This document shows positions 41,657-51,680 of a stretch of 64,000 bases of DNA, piece by piece. The DNA lies in the NCBI GenBank assembly GCA_037481715.1, contig JBBFLD010000003.1, forward strand, positions 124,001-188,000, written 5' to 3'. Numbering within the stretch: the stretch's first letter is position 1; each line of letters begins with the position of its first letter. A program made the translations under genes and the position numbers. The notes below the pieces were generated by a model. The model had not been told where the DNA came from. It saw only the letters and a program-made list of their open reading frames with translations, and did not search any database. The DNA is from Rosettibacter sp037481715. Its GTDB lineage: Bacteria > Bacteroidota > Ignavibacteria > Ignavibacteriales > Melioribacteraceae.

Positions 41657-42640
41657 TTAATCAGTGTTCATTGCAAGATAAGTATTTTTTAACAGATAAT
41701 TTTTAACATAATCTTCTACACCCTGCTGAACATTCATGATTGGCTTATCATATCCTGCTTTTCTAAGTTTTGTCAAATTTGCTTCTGTGAAATATTGATA
41801 TCTATCCCGAATCTCAACAGGCATATCAACAAATTCAATATTTACAGGTTTTTCTAATGCATTAAATAAAGCAGTAACAAGTTCAATCCATGTTTGAGCT
41901 TTTCCTGTTCCAACATTATAAATTCCATTTTTTTCTTTATTATCAAGGAAATAAAGAGTTATATCAACTGCATCTTTAACATAAATAAAATCTCTTTTTT
42001 GTTCGCCATCTTTATAATCACTTCTGTATGATTTGAACAATTGTACTTTCCCTGTATCTCTAATCTGTTCAAAAGCTTTATGAACAACACTTCTCATATC
42101 ACCTTTGTGATATTCATTTGGTCCATATACATTGAAATATTTTAATCCAACCACTTTATTCAATAAGCCATTTCTCTTAATCCATAAATCAAAAACATGT
42201 TTTGAATATCCATACATATTTAATGGTCTTAATTTTTCAAGTTGTTTTTCATCGTCGTCATAACCTTGCGAACCATCACCATAAGTTGCAGCAGAAGAAG
42301 CATAAATAAATCTTATTCCATGTTTTACAGAATAAAGAGCCAAATCTTTTGAATAAAGAAAATTATTATTCATTAAGAAATCTGCATCTTTTTCTGTAGT
42401 TGAAGAACAAGCGCCAAGATGTATGATAGAAGATATTTTGAAGGGTACAAAATCTGCTCTTACTAAATCAATAAATTTCCATTTGTGATAATAATCCTCA
42501 AACTTAAGTCCATTCAGATTTTTCCATTTATCATCTTTGCCAAGTTCATCAACAATAATAATTTTATCAATTCCCATTTTATTTAACTTCCATACAACTG
42601 CGCTTCCAATAAATCCAGCGCCGCCAGTAACTACTATCAT
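41657..42640 (-). CDS. hldD: ADP-L-glycero-D-manno-heptose 6-epimerase
   Basis: A 327-residue short-chain dehydrogenase/epimerase that makes ADP-L-glycero-D-manno-heptose for the lipopolysaccharide core. The Rossmann motif is 'VTGGAGFIGSAVVWKL' (about 4-19), the catalytic Ser/Tyr/Lys region is seen in 'YASSAATYGDG' and 'NMYGYSKHVFDLW' (Y-x-x-x-K), and 'NVYGPNEYHKGDMRSVV' follows, as in HldD. Length matches. The four-helix-bundle gene follows on the same strand. Confidence 0.94.
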   Translation of the reverse strand: MIVVTGGAGFIGSAVVWKLNKMGIDKIIIVDELGKDDKWKNLNGLKFEDYYHKWKFIDLVRADFVPFKISSIIHLGACSSTTEKDADFLMNNNFLYSKDLALYSVKHGIRFIYASSAATYGDGSQGYDDDEKQLEKLRPLNMYGYSKHVFDLWIKRNGLLNKVVGLKYFNVYGPNEYHKGDMRSVVHKAFEQIRDTGKVQLFKSYRSDYKDGEQKRDFIYVKDAVDITLYFLDNKEKNGIYNVGTGKAQTWIELVTALFNALEKPVNIEFVDMPVEIRDRYQYFTEANLTKLRKAGYDKPIMNVQQGVEDYVKNYLLKNTYLAMNTD

Positions 42641-42733
42641 AAAACTTCTCTTTTATTTATTATATTTGAACGAAAATTAATCATTATCATTGATTAATAA
42701 AAATATTCTTTGATTCAATAAAGAAAGGATTAT

Positions 42734-45700
42734 ATGAATAACCTTGAACTTCTAACAAAAATATTAAATGAAAGAATTATGGTACTTGATGGTGCAATGG
42801 GCACTATGATTCAACGTTACAAACTAAGTGAGAAAGATTTTAGAGGTGATAGATTTAAAAATCATCCTGCAGATTTAAAAGGAAACAACGATATTCTTGT
42901 TTTAACTCAACCAGAAATTATAAAAGAAATTCATCGCTCATATCTTGAAGCTGATGCGGATATAATAGAAACAAATACTTTTAATGCAACTAAAATTTCA
43001 CAAGCAGATTACAAAACAGAAGATTTGGTTTATGAAATTAATTTTAATGCTGCAAGAATTGCTAAAGAAGCTGCTTTAGAGTTTACGAAAAAAAATCCTA
43101 ATAAACCTCGTTTTGTTGCTGGTGCACTCGGTCCAACAAATAAAACACTATCAATTTCTCCCGATGTAAACGACCCAAGTTTTCGTGCTGTAACATTTGA
43201 CGAAGTAAAAGAAGCTTATAAAGAACAAGCACGAGGATTAATTGATGGAGGAGCAGATATTCTTCTTCTTGAAACTATTTTCGATACATTGAACGCAAAA
43301 GCAGCTTTGTTTGGAATTATGGAATTGTGCGATGAATTAAATCTTCAGATTCCAATTATGATTTCAGGTACTATTGTAGACATGAGCGGAAGAACTTTAT
43401 CAGGACAAACTACCGAAGCATTCTGGATTTCAATTTCTCACACAAAAAATTTGTTAAGTGTTGGATTAAATTGTTCTTTAGGACCAGCTCAAATGCGGCC
43501 ATTTATATCTGAGCTTTCACAAATAGCAAATGTTTTTGTAAGCTTATATCCCAATGCAGGATTACCAAATGAATTTGGAGAATATGATGAATCACCTAAT
43601 TCGATGGCAAAAGTTCTTGAAGAATTTGCAAAAGAAGGATACTTCAACATCATTGGCGGCTGCTGTGGAACAACTCCAGAACACATTAAAACTTTTGCTG
43701 AAATAGCAAAAAAATATCCTCCGCGAAAAATTCCGGAAGTTGAACCTTATTTGAGACTAAGCGGTCTGGAACCTCTTGTATTTCGTCCAGATACAAATTT
43801 TGTAAATATTGGAGAAAGAACAAACGTAACTGGTTCAAAAAAATTTGCACGACTCATAAAAGAAAATAAATTTGAAGAAGCTTTATCCGTTGCAAGAGAA
43901 CAGGTAGAAAATGGGGCTCAGATGATTGACATTAACATGGATGAAGCAATGATTAATTCAGAAGAAGCAATGACAAAATTCTTAAAGTATATTGCATCAG
44001 AACCTGATATTGCAAAAGTTCCAATAATGATTGATTCATCAAAATGGAGTGTGATAGAAGCTGGATTAAAATGTCTTCAAGGAAAAGGAGTTGTTAATTC
44101 AATTTCATTAAAAGAAGGTGAAGAAATTTTTAAAGAAAGAGCAAAGAAGATATTAAGATACGGGGCAGCTGTTGTTGTCATGGCTTTTGATGAAGAAGGC
44201 CAAGCAGATACTTTTGAAAGAAAAATTAAAATTTGCCAAAGAGCTTACAAAATTTTAACCGAAGAAGTAGGCTTTCCGCCTCAGGATATAATTTTTGATC
44301 CAAACATTTTTGCAATTGCTACAGGAATAGAAGAACATAATCAATATGCAATAAATTTTATTGAAGCAACAAGATGGATTAAAAAAAATCTTCCTTATTG
44401 CAAAGTGAGTGGTGGTGTAAGCAATATTTCATTCTCCTTCAGAGGAAATGATATTATTAGAGAAGCTATTCATTCCGCTTTTCTTTATCATGCAATCGAA
44501 GCTGGAATGGATATGGGTATTGTGAATGCTGGTCAATTAGCAGTTTATGAAGAAATTCCCAAAGACTTACTCGAGAGAGTTGAAGATGTTCTATTTAATA
44601 GAAGACCCGATGCAACAGAAAGATTAATTGAATATGCAAATTCTATTAACAAAGATTCAAAAAAAGAAATTATCAATGAAGGCTGGAGAAATAATTCGGT
44701 AGAAGAAAGATTGAAACACTCAATTATAAACGGCATTGTTGACTTCATCGAAACTGATATTGAAGAAGCAAGAAAAAAATATTCTAATCCTCTTGAAATT
44801 ATTGAAGGACCTCTCATGGAAGGAATGAACATCGTTGGTGATTTGTTTGGTTCTGGAAAAATGTTTTTACCACAGGTGGTCAAAAGTGCAAGAGTAATGA
44901 AAAAAGCTGTTGCATATCTAATTCCTTACATTGAACAAAGTAAAATTAATTCTGAAGGAAATAAAACTTCAGGAACAATATTATTAGCTACAGTCAAAGG
45001 GGATGTTCATGACATCGGAAAAAATATTGTTGGAGTTGTTCTAAGCTGTAATAATTATACTGTAATTGATTTAGGAGTAATGGTTCCATCTGATAAAATT
45101 TTATCTACTGCAGTTGAAAAAAATGTGGATATCATTGGCTTAAGCGGATTAATTACACCTTCTCTTGATGAAATGGTTCATGTAGCAAAAGAAATGGAAA
45201 GAATGGGTTTGAAAGTTCCTTTGTTGATTGGCGGGGCAACAACATCAAGAATTCATACTGCTGTTAAAATTGCTCCAAATTATTCCAATGCAACAATTCA
45301 TGTACTTGATGCATCTCGAAGCGTTGGCGTTGTAAGCAATCTTTTAAATAAAGAAACAAAAGATAAATTTATACAGGAAATCAAAAATGAATACGAAAGA
45401 TTACGAGAAACTCACAGTAAAAAACAAATTGAAAAAGAATTTTTAACAATTGAACAGGCAAGAAAAAATAAACTTGTTTTAGATTGGAATAACTATAAAG
45501 TAAAAAGACCAAATAAATTAGGCATTTCAATTTTCAAAAATTATCCTCTCAATGAAATAAAAAATTATATTGATTGGACTCCATTCTTTCAGGTGTGGGA
45601 ACTTAAGGGTCGTTATCCAAAAATTTTTGAAAATGAATATTACGGAAATGAAGCAAAAAGAATTTTTGATGATGCAAACAAACTTCTAAACAAAATTATC

Positions 45701-46429
45701 TCTGAAAATTTATTAACAGCTAATGGAATTATTGGATTGTTCCCTGCTAATTCAATTGATGATGATATTGAAATTTACACAGATGAATCAAGAACTGGAA
45801 TTCTTGCCATACTTCATACATTAAGACAGCAGACAATAAAATCAAAAGGCATTCCTAACATTGCACTTTCAGATTTTATTGCTCCTAAAGAAAGCAATGT
45901 AAAAGATTATATTGGAGCTTTTGCCGTTACAGCTGGAATTGGAATAGAAAATTTAATTGATAAATTTACCAATGAACATGATGAATACAATGTAATCATG
46001 GTTAAAGCATTAGCAGACAGACTTGCAGAAGCATTTGCAGAATTATTGCATGAAAAAGTTCGCAAAGAATTATGGGGCTATTCACCTGATGAAAAATTTT
46101 CGAACGAAGAATTAATTGAAGAAAAATATCAGGGTATTCGTCCTGCACCAGGTTATCCTGCACAACCTGACCACACAGAAAAAATTACTATCTGGAAAAT
46201 TCTTGATGTGGAAAAAAATGTTCAGATTAAATTAACAGAAAGTTTGGCTATGTATCCTGCAGCATCTGTTTGCGGTTTATATATTGCACACCCCGAAGCA
46301 AAATATTTTAATGTAGGAAAAATTGGCAAAGACCAAGTTTTGGATTATCACAAGCGAAAAGGAATCAGCATGAAAGAAGCAGAAAAATGGCTGCGCCCAA
46401 TTTTAAATTATTCAGAATCTGATGAGTAA
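42734..46429 (+). CDS. metH: Cobalamin-dependent methionine synthase
   Basis: A 1231-residue enzyme that methylates homocysteine using 5-methyltetrahydrofolate and cobalamin. In order: homocysteine-binding domain (about 1-325) with zinc Cys in 'GLNCSLGP' and 'GGCCGTTPEH'; pterin-binding domain (about 345-610); the B12 cap and binding modules (about 640-890) with the ligand His in 'DVHDIGKNIVGVVL' (about residue 757); and the C-terminal AdoMet reactivation domain ('RPAPGYPAQPDHTE' near 1140). All modules are in place and length matches MetH. An AAGGA precedes the ATG. The 93-base leader is too short for, and does not contain, a recognisable cobalamin riboswitch. Confidence 0.96.
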   Translation: MNNLELLTKILNERIMVLDGAMGTMIQRYKLSEKDFRGDRFKNHPADLKGNNDILVLTQPEIIKEIHRSYLEADADIIETNTFNATKISQADYKTEDLVYEINFNAARIAKEAALEFTKKNPNKPRFVAGALGPTNKTLSISPDVNDPSFRAVTFDEVKEAYKEQARGLIDGGADILLLETIFDTLNAKAALFGIMELCDELNLQIPIMISGTIVDMSGRTLSGQTTEAFWISISHTKNLLSVGLNCSLGPAQMRPFISELSQIANVFVSLYPNAGLPNEFGEYDESPNSMAKVLEEFAKEGYFNIIGGCCGTTPEHIKTFAEIAKKYPPRKIPEVEPYLRLSGLEPLVFRPDTNFVNIGERTNVTGSKKFARLIKENKFEEALSVAREQVENGAQMIDINMDEAMINSEEAMTKFLKYIASEPDIAKVPIMIDSSKWSVIEAGLKCLQGKGVVNSISLKEGEEIFKERAKKILRYGAAVVVMAFDEEGQADTFERKIKICQRAYKILTEEVGFPPQDIIFDPNIFAIATGIEEHNQYAINFIEATRWIKKNLPYCKVSGGVSNISFSFRGNDIIREAIHSAFLYHAIEAGMDMGIVNAGQLAVYEEIPKDLLERVEDVLFNRRPDATERLIEYANSINKDSKKEIINEGWRNNSVEERLKHSIINGIVDFIETDIEEARKKYSNPLEIIEGPLMEGMNIVGDLFGSGKMFLPQVVKSARVMKKAVAYLIPYIEQSKINSEGNKTSGTILLATVKGDVHDIGKNIVGVVLSCNNYTVIDLGVMVPSDKILSTAVEKNVDIIGLSGLITPSLDEMVHVAKEMERMGLKVPLLIGGATTSRIHTAVKIAPNYSNATIHVLDASRSVGVVSNLLNKETKDKFIQEIKNEYERLRETHSKKQIEKEFLTIEQARKNKLVLDWNNYKVKRPNKLGISIFKNYPLNEIKNYIDWTPFFQVWELKGRYPKIFENEYYGNEAKRIFDDANKLLNKIISENLLTANGIIGLFPANSIDDDIEIYTDESRTGILAILHTLRQQTIKSKGIPNIALSDFIAPKESNVKDYIGAFAVTAGIGIENLIDKFTNEHDEYNVIMVKALADRLAEAFAELLHEKVRKELWGYSPDEKFSNEELIEEKYQGIRPAPGYPAQPDHTEKITIWKILDVEKNVQIKLTESLAMYPAASVCGLYIAHPEAKYFNVGKIGKDQVLDYHKRKGISMKEAEKWLRPILNYSESDE

Positions 46430-46441
46430 ATCGAGGTGATA

Positions 46442-47872
46442 ATGAATTTTAAAAATGAACTTGAAAAACTTTTTCGTAATTGGTCAAAGCAGAATGTTAA
46501 ATCGATAACTCAAATCACAGGTTCAGGTTCGAATAGAAAATATTTTAGAATTATTGGAGATAATAAAACCGCAATTGGAGTATTCAATGAAAACAAAAAA
46601 GAAAACAGAGCTTTCATCTATCTGACAAAACATTTTGCCAAACACAGTTTGAATGTCCCAAAAATTTTATCTTCAAAATTAAATGATAACATTTACCTAC
46701 TCGAAGATTTAGGTGATACAACATTATTCATCTATATAAACTCAAGACGAGAAGACAATACATTCCCTGACGATGTAATCACTTATTACAAAAGAGCAAT
46801 TGAAGAACTTCCCAAATTTCAAATCAGGGCTCGTGTTAATCTGGATTTTTCAGTTTGTTATCCACGCTCAGCTTTTGATTATCAATCTATCATGTGGGAC
46901 TTAAACTATTTCAAATATTACTTTGCCAAAGCATTTGAAATTAATTTTGATGAACAAAAACTTGAAGATGATTTTCACACACTTACAAAGTTCCTTCTTA
47001 CTGCCGATTCAAATTATTTCATGTATCGAGATTTTAATTCCCGCAACATAATGATAAAAAATGATGAACTTTATTTTATTGATTATCAAGGAGGCAGAAA
47101 AGGAGCACTTCAATATGACATTGCCTCCTTACTTTTTGACTCAAAAGCAAACATTCCAGCAAAGCTGCGCAATGAATTTCTTGATTATTATTTGAATGCT
47201 GTAAATCGAATTAAAAAAATTAACAACAAAGAATTTCTAAAATATTATGATGCATTTGTTCTAATTAGACTTTTACAAATGCTCGGAGCTTATGGTTATC
47301 GCGGTCTATTCGAAGGAAAATCTCATTTCATTCAAAGTATTCCTTATGCGATTAAAAACCTTGAATTCATTTTAAATAAAATAAAAATTAAAATTCCAGA
47401 ATTATTTTCTGTCTTAAATCAATTAGTAAAATTAAATGAACTAAAAAATTTCGAATGGAATAAATCCGAAAAACTTACTGTCAGAATAAACAGCTTTTCA
47501 TACAAAGAAAAAATTCCAATTGATGTTTCAGGAAATGGAGGCGGATATGTTTTCGACTGCCGCGCAGTTCCAAATCCGGGAAAATTAGAAGAGTTCAAAA
47601 ATCTTACAGGGCAGGATAAAGCAGTTAAAAATTTTCTTGATTCAATGCCTGAAGCACAAAAATTTTTGTCGAATGTAATCAGCATAGTTACTCAATCAAT
47701 CGAAAATTACATTTCAAGAGACTGGAAAGATTTGATGATAAATTTTGGATGTACTGGAGGCCAACACCGTTCTGTTTACTTCGCTGAAAAATTAGCTGAA
47801 TATCTTTCTTCCAGATATGATATTGAAGTAATAGTAAATCACTCACAACTTTTCAAAAACAATAAATCATGA
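46442..47872 (+). CDS. AmgK-like sugar kinase fused to a RapZ C-terminal domain
   Basis: A 476-residue fusion protein. The first about 330 residues are an aminoglycoside-phosphotransferase-type kinase ('ISQITGSGSNRKYFRI'-like N-lobe, 'LLEDLGDTTLFIYI', catalytic 'MYRDFNSRNIMI' and 'DYQGGRKGALQYDIASLL'), as in AmgK (MurNAc/GlcNAc 1-kinase). The last about 125 residues match the RapZ C-terminal domain ('GGGYVFDCRAVPNPG', 'INFGCTGGQHRSVYFAEKL'), which binds glucosamine-6-phosphate in E. coli RapZ. A MurU-like uridylyltransferase overlaps by four bases. Kinase, sensor and transferase together suggest amino-sugar recycling with feedback by an amino sugar. The ATG at 46442, with GAGGTG upstream, is preferred to a GTG at 46436. 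Confidence 0.85.
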   Translation: MNFKNELEKLFRNWSKQNVKSITQITGSGSNRKYFRIIGDNKTAIGVFNENKKENRAFIYLTKHFAKHSLNVPKILSSKLNDNIYLLEDLGDTTLFIYINSRREDNTFPDDVITYYKRAIEELPKFQIRARVNLDFSVCYPRSAFDYQSIMWDLNYFKYYFAKAFEINFDEQKLEDDFHTLTKFLLTADSNYFMYRDFNSRNIMIKNDELYFIDYQGGRKGALQYDIASLLFDSKANIPAKLRNEFLDYYLNAVNRIKKINNKEFLKYYDAFVLIRLLQMLGAYGYRGLFEGKSHFIQSIPYAIKNLEFILNKIKIKIPELFSVLNQLVKLNELKNFEWNKSEKLTVRINSFSYKEKIPIDVSGNGGGYVFDCRAVPNPGKLEEFKNLTGQDKAVKNFLDSMPEAQKFLSNVISIVTQSIENYISRDWKDLMINFGCTGGQHRSVYFAEKLAEYLSSRYDIEVIVNHSQLFKNNKS

Positions 47873-48612
47873 AAGCATTTATTCTTGCTGCTGGACTTGG
47901 AACAAGATTAAGACCCTTAACCAATGCCAAACCAAAAGCATTAATCGAATTAAACGGTATTCCTCTCCTTGAAATAATAATAAAAAGATTAATCAAGTTT
48001 GGTTTCGATAAAATTATTATTAATGTTCATCATCTTGCAGAGCAAATAATTGATTTTATTGAGAAGAAAAAATTTGAAGCCGAGATTCATATTTCTGATG
48101 AAAGAGATTTACTTCTTGATACTGGAGGCGGATTAAAAAAAGCATCATATTTTTTTGATGAGGACATTCCATTCCTCATTCACAATGTTGATATTTTAAG
48201 CGACATTGACCTTAAAGATTTTTATGAATATCATAAAAAACAAAATGCAATTGCTACGATTGCAGTTCAAAAAAGAAAATCATCAAGATATTTTCTATTT
48301 GACAATGAAAGTAATTTATGCGGCTGGAAAAATTCAAAAACCTCGGAAGTCAAAATAATTCGTAGCACATCAAGTCAATTGAAAGAATTTGCATTCAGCG
48401 GAATTCATGTTGTAAATCCAGATATTTTCAAATATTTCCCAAGTAATGATGTTTTTTCAATAATTGATTTTTATCTTGCAGTTGCTGTAGAAAAAAGAAT
48501 TACATTTTATGACCACAGCAATAATTTCTTTTTCGATTTGGGCAAAAAAGAAAATTTACAGCAGGCAGAAGTTTTTCTATTATCATCAAATTTTCTTGAG
48601 GAGCTGATATGA
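47869..48612 (+). CDS. MurU-like nucleotidyltransferase
   Basis: A 247-residue sugar-1-phosphate nucleotidyltransferase. The NTP-binding start 'MKAFILAAGLGTRLRPLTNAKPKALIELNGIPLLE' (quoted in outline) has the GxGTRxRPLT and PK pair, and the metal Asp lies in 'HNVDILSDID'. It overlaps the AmgK-RapZ gene by four bases (ATGA), so it probably uses the kinase product, as MurU does with MurNAc-1-phosphate to give UDP-MurNAc. Specificity is inferred from context; RmlA/GalU-like activity on another sugar is possible. The next gene overlaps by four bases. Confidence 0.87.
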   Translation: MKAFILAAGLGTRLRPLTNAKPKALIELNGIPLLEIIIKRLIKFGFDKIIINVHHLAEQIIDFIEKKKFEAEIHISDERDLLLDTGGGLKKASYFFDEDIPFLIHNVDILSDIDLKDFYEYHKKQNAIATIAVQKRKSSRYFLFDNESNLCGWKNSKTSEVKIIRSTSSQLKEFAFSGIHVVNPDIFKYFPSNDVFSIIDFYLAVAVEKRITFYDHSNNFFFDLGKKENLQQAEVFLLSSNFLEELI

Positions 48613-50471
48613 AAAAAAGATTATTACTTTTATTCTTTTTTATTTTTTCATTTCTAAATGCACAAGGCATTGAATGGATAAAAGAAAATTATTCGAAGAA
48701 AGAATACAAAATCCCAATGCGCGATGGAATTAAACTTTTTACTGCTGTTTATACACCAAAAGATACGACGAAAGATTACCCTATTTTAATGTTAAGAACT
48801 CCTTACACAGTTTCTCCATATGGAGAAGATAATTATCCTCAAACTTTAGGACCAAATGAAGATTTTGCAAAAGATGGATATATTTTTGTTTATCAGGATG
48901 TCCGCGGAAAATTTATGAGTGAAGGTGAATATGAAAACATGCGCCCATATATTCCAGATAAAAAAAATAATAATGACATTGATGAAACAACCGACACTTA
49001 CGATACAATTGACTGGCTGATTAAGAATATCAAACACAACAATGGAAATGTTGGAATCTGGGGAATTTCTTATCCAGGATTTTATGCGGCAATGAGTTTA
49101 ATTGATTCTCACCCAGCATTAAAAGCTGTATCACCACAAGCTCCAATTGCAGATTGGTTTATTGGAGACGATATGCATCACAATGGTGCTTTGACTTTAT
49201 CAATGTCTTTTAATTTTTTCAAATCATTTGACCAGCCAAGAGATAGTTTAACAACAAAATGGAAAACAATTGAGCCTTATGATTCTCCTGATATGTATAC
49301 TTTCTTTCTGAAACTTGGACCAATCAAAAATATCAACGAAAAATTTTTTCATAACAAACTTCCATTTTGGAATTCAATTATGAAGCATGGAACTTATGAT
49401 GAATTTTGGAAAAGCAGAAATAATCTTCCACACTTTAAGAATGTAAAACCGGCAGTTTTGATTGTTGGAGGCTGGTATGATTCTGAAGATTTATATGGAC
49501 CTTTGAACATTTACAAATCGATTGAAGAAAAAAATCCTGATAACAAATGTCATTTGGTAATGGGACCTTGGAGTCATGGAGGCTGGGCAAGAAGCAATGG
49601 AAGCTTTTTTGGTGATTTCACATTTCCAGAAAATACAAGTGAATATTACAACAAAAATATTCTTACTCCTTTTTTCAAATATTATCTCAAAAATGAAGGT
49701 CAATTAAATTTACCAGAAGTTATAACTTATAGAACAGGAATAAACGAATGGAAATTTTATGATGAATGGATTCCAAAAAATTCTGAAACAAAATTTTTAT
49801 ACCTATCACCTAATGGAAAATTAACTCAGGAAAAACCATCTAACAAAAAAATATTATTTGATGAATTTATCAGCGACCCAAATAAACCTGTCCCTTACAC
49901 AGCTAAATTTTATGATTCAAAACAAATGTATTTGAGAACATATATGAGTGAAGACCAAAGATTTGCGGCTTCAAGACCAGATGTTTTAGTTTATGAAACA
50001 GAACCTCTGGAAGACAATATTACAATTGCAGGACCAATTTATGCAGATTTATATGTCTCAACCACAGGAACAGATGCAGACTGGGTTGTAAAGATAATTG
50101 ATGTATATCCTGATGGAGAAGAAAATCCAGAACCAAATCCAAACAATGTAGAATATGGCGGGTATCAAAGATTAATTCGATATGAAATAATGAGAGGAAA
50201 ATTTAGAAACAGTTACGAAAAACCAGAACCATTTTTACCAAATAAAATCACGGAAGTAAAAATTAAATTAAACGATATTGACCATACATTTCTTAAAGGT
50301 CATAAAATAATGGTACAGATACAGAGCAGTTTTTTTCCATTCTTCGATCGTAATCCGCAAAAATTTGTTGATATTTATTCAGCAGAAGAAAAAGATTTTC
50401 AAAAAGCTGTTCATAAAGTTTATTTTTCGAAAGATTATCCTTCACACATTAAATTCAATGTTATAAAATAA
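48609..50471 (+). CDS. Secreted CocE/NonD-family hydrolase (X-Pro peptidase S15-like)
   Basis: A 620-residue exported alpha/beta-hydrolase. Signal peptide MKKRLLLLFFFIFSFLNAQG; catalytic domain with nucleophile elbow 'GIWGISYPGFYAAMSL' (G-x-S-Y-x-G), a helical cap, an Asp/His triad (His near 'PWSHGGWARSNG'), and a C-terminal jelly-roll ('SEDQRFAASRPDVLVYETEPL', 'VDIYSAEEKDF' region). This matches CocE/NonD or PepX-type proteins (esterases or Xaa-Pro peptidases). The substrate is not known. It overlaps the MurU-like gene by four bases, which suggests a shared transcript. Confidence 0.9.
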   Translation: MKKRLLLLFFFIFSFLNAQGIEWIKENYSKKEYKIPMRDGIKLFTAVYTPKDTTKDYPILMLRTPYTVSPYGEDNYPQTLGPNEDFAKDGYIFVYQDVRGKFMSEGEYENMRPYIPDKKNNNDIDETTDTYDTIDWLIKNIKHNNGNVGIWGISYPGFYAAMSLIDSHPALKAVSPQAPIADWFIGDDMHHNGALTLSMSFNFFKSFDQPRDSLTTKWKTIEPYDSPDMYTFFLKLGPIKNINEKFFHNKLPFWNSIMKHGTYDEFWKSRNNLPHFKNVKPAVLIVGGWYDSEDLYGPLNIYKSIEEKNPDNKCHLVMGPWSHGGWARSNGSFFGDFTFPENTSEYYNKNILTPFFKYYLKNEGQLNLPEVITYRTGINEWKFYDEWIPKNSETKFLYLSPNGKLTQEKPSNKKILFDEFISDPNKPVPYTAKFYDSKQMYLRTYMSEDQRFAASRPDVLVYETEPLEDNITIAGPIYADLYVSTTGTDADWVVKIIDVYPDGEENPEPNPNNVEYGGYQRLIRYEIMRGKFRNSYEKPEPFLPNKITEVKIKLNDIDHTFLKGHKIMVQIQSSFFPFFDRNPQKFVDIYSAEEKDFQKAVHKVYFSKDYPSHIKFNVIK

Positions 50472-50487
50472 TATCAGCGGAGGCTGT

Positions 50488-51027
50488 ATGTTGAAAAAAA
50501 TAATGTTATTGATTTTCGTTATAATTTTTTCATTTGCATCATTTAATGCACAAACAATTGCTGTAGGTCCGCAATTAGGCTATCACAAATCAGAAGATGC
50601 AGAAGGTTCATTGCTGCTTGGTGCAATGGGAAGAATTTATCTTGCAAACAGCTTTGCACTCGAAGCTTCAATTAATTACAGAAGCGAAGATTATCAGAAC
50701 GGTGCTGTTAAAACAAAAATGTATCCTGTTATGGTAAGTGGATTATTATACTTTTTCCCTTTACTTTATGGAACAGTTGGAGCAGGCTGGTATAACACAA
50801 AAATTGATTATTCTAATGCTCTTAATTCATTGGGAGTTAAAGATGAAACTAAAAGCGAGTTCGGTTATCATCTTGGAATTGGTGCAGAACTTGGTCTTGG
50901 CAATTTAATTTTAACTGGTGATATTCGATATGTTTTTCTTAATCTAAAATTAGATAGACTGCCTGGAATAAATGAATTAAAAAATAATTTTTATGTTATT
51001 ACAGCTGGAGTTTTATTTGAATTATAA
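50488..51027 (+). CDS. Small outer-membrane beta-barrel-like protein
   Basis: A 179-residue exported protein. Signal peptide MLKKIMLLIFVIIFSFASFNAQ; the rest is made of short amphipathic beta strands ('TIAVGPQLGYHKSEDAEG', 'NYRSEDYQNGAVKTKMYPV', 'LGIGAELGLGNLILTGDIRYVFL'), typical of eight-stranded OmpA/OmpW-like barrels. The C-terminal residue is Leu after Phe-Glu, not the Phe usual for proteobacterial barrels, but many Bacteroidota proteins lack it. GGAGG lies ahead of the ATG. The ligand or role is unknown. Confidence 0.8.
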   Translation: MLKKIMLLIFVIIFSFASFNAQTIAVGPQLGYHKSEDAEGSLLLGAMGRIYLANSFALEASINYRSEDYQNGAVKTKMYPVMVSGLLYFFPLLYGTVGAGWYNTKIDYSNALNSLGVKDETKSEFGYHLGIGAELGLGNLILTGDIRYVFLNLKLDRLPGINELKNNFYVITAGVLFEL

Positions 51028-51061
51028 TTTCATAATTTGCAAAAAAAATAATGGAGAAATT

Positions 51062-51559
51062 ATGATATTTGATTTACTAAAAAATGCACATCTATATTTC
51101 CCTCTTGGAAAAAGAATTCAAACTGCATTTGAATATTTACAAAATACGGACTTAATTTCTCTTGAACCCGGCAAATATGAAATAGAAGGCGATAATGTTT
51201 ATGCTGTTGTTCAAAATTATGATACAAAACCAATTACTGCAGGCAAATGGGAAGCACACAAGAAATATATCGATATTCAATACATTGTTTCCGGCAAAGA
51301 AAAGATGGGTTATTCAAATCCTGTAAAAATGATTGTAACAGAAGAATATAATTCGGAAAAAGATATAATGTTTCTAAAAGGAAATGGAAATTTTTTAATT
51401 GCAGAAGAAGGTCATTTCGCTTTGTTCTTCCCAACAGATGTCCATATGCCGGGTATTGCTGTTAATTTATCAATTCCTGTTAAAAAAGTTGTAATAAAAG
51501 TAAAAATAGAAACGGAAGAAGTTACTCAACAATCAACTGATGTTGAATCACAAACATAA
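51062..51559 (+). CDS. YhcH/YjgK/YiaL-family protein
   Basis: A 165-residue cupin-like protein of the DUF386 family. Family segments are 'EGDNVYAVVQNYDTKPIT', 'WEAHKKYIDIQYIVSGKEKMGY' and 'EEGHFALFFPTDVHMPGIAV', with His and Glu residues that bind metal in homologues. Family members are linked to sugar-acid and sialic-acid metabolism, though the reaction is not settled. GGAG precedes the ATG at 51062; the frame is open to 50993 but would overlap the barrel gene by 35 bases. A neighbouring sugar-recycling function for the kinase and uridylyltransferase is possible but not shown. Confidence 0.85.
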   Translation: MIFDLLKNAHLYFPLGKRIQTAFEYLQNTDLISLEPGKYEIEGDNVYAVVQNYDTKPITAGKWEAHKKYIDIQYIVSGKEKMGYSNPVKMIVTEEYNSEKDIMFLKGNGNFLIAEEGHFALFFPTDVHMPGIAVNLSIPVKKVVIKVKIETEEVTQQSTDVESQT

Positions 51560-51578
51560 AGTTGCCATAGTATTTGAC

Positions 51579-51680
51579 TTTAAAGTTAATTAAGTATTTG
51601 AAAATATTTTATTTATTCATCTCTTAGGTCTTTGCGTTCCCAGCGGTTTAATTAACTTTAAAACTGCAGGGAACGCAAAG
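51579..51680. repeat. Nested inverted repeats between convergent genes
   Basis: Two inverted repeats cross. TTTAAAGTTAATTAA (51579-51593) is complementary to 51648-51662. CTTTGCGTTCCC (51630-51641) is complementary to GGGAACGCAAAG (51669-51680), and inside that hairpin seven more bases pair after a mismatch. The 51648-51662 arm lies inside the second hairpin, so the two structures compete. No U-tract follows either. The remaining gene-free bases from 51560 to 51819 hold no other signal I can see. Confidence 0.7.

Noticed and set aside
42641..42733. Cobalamin riboswitch upstream of metH
   Set aside because: The leader is only 93 bases and shows no B12-box-like segment.
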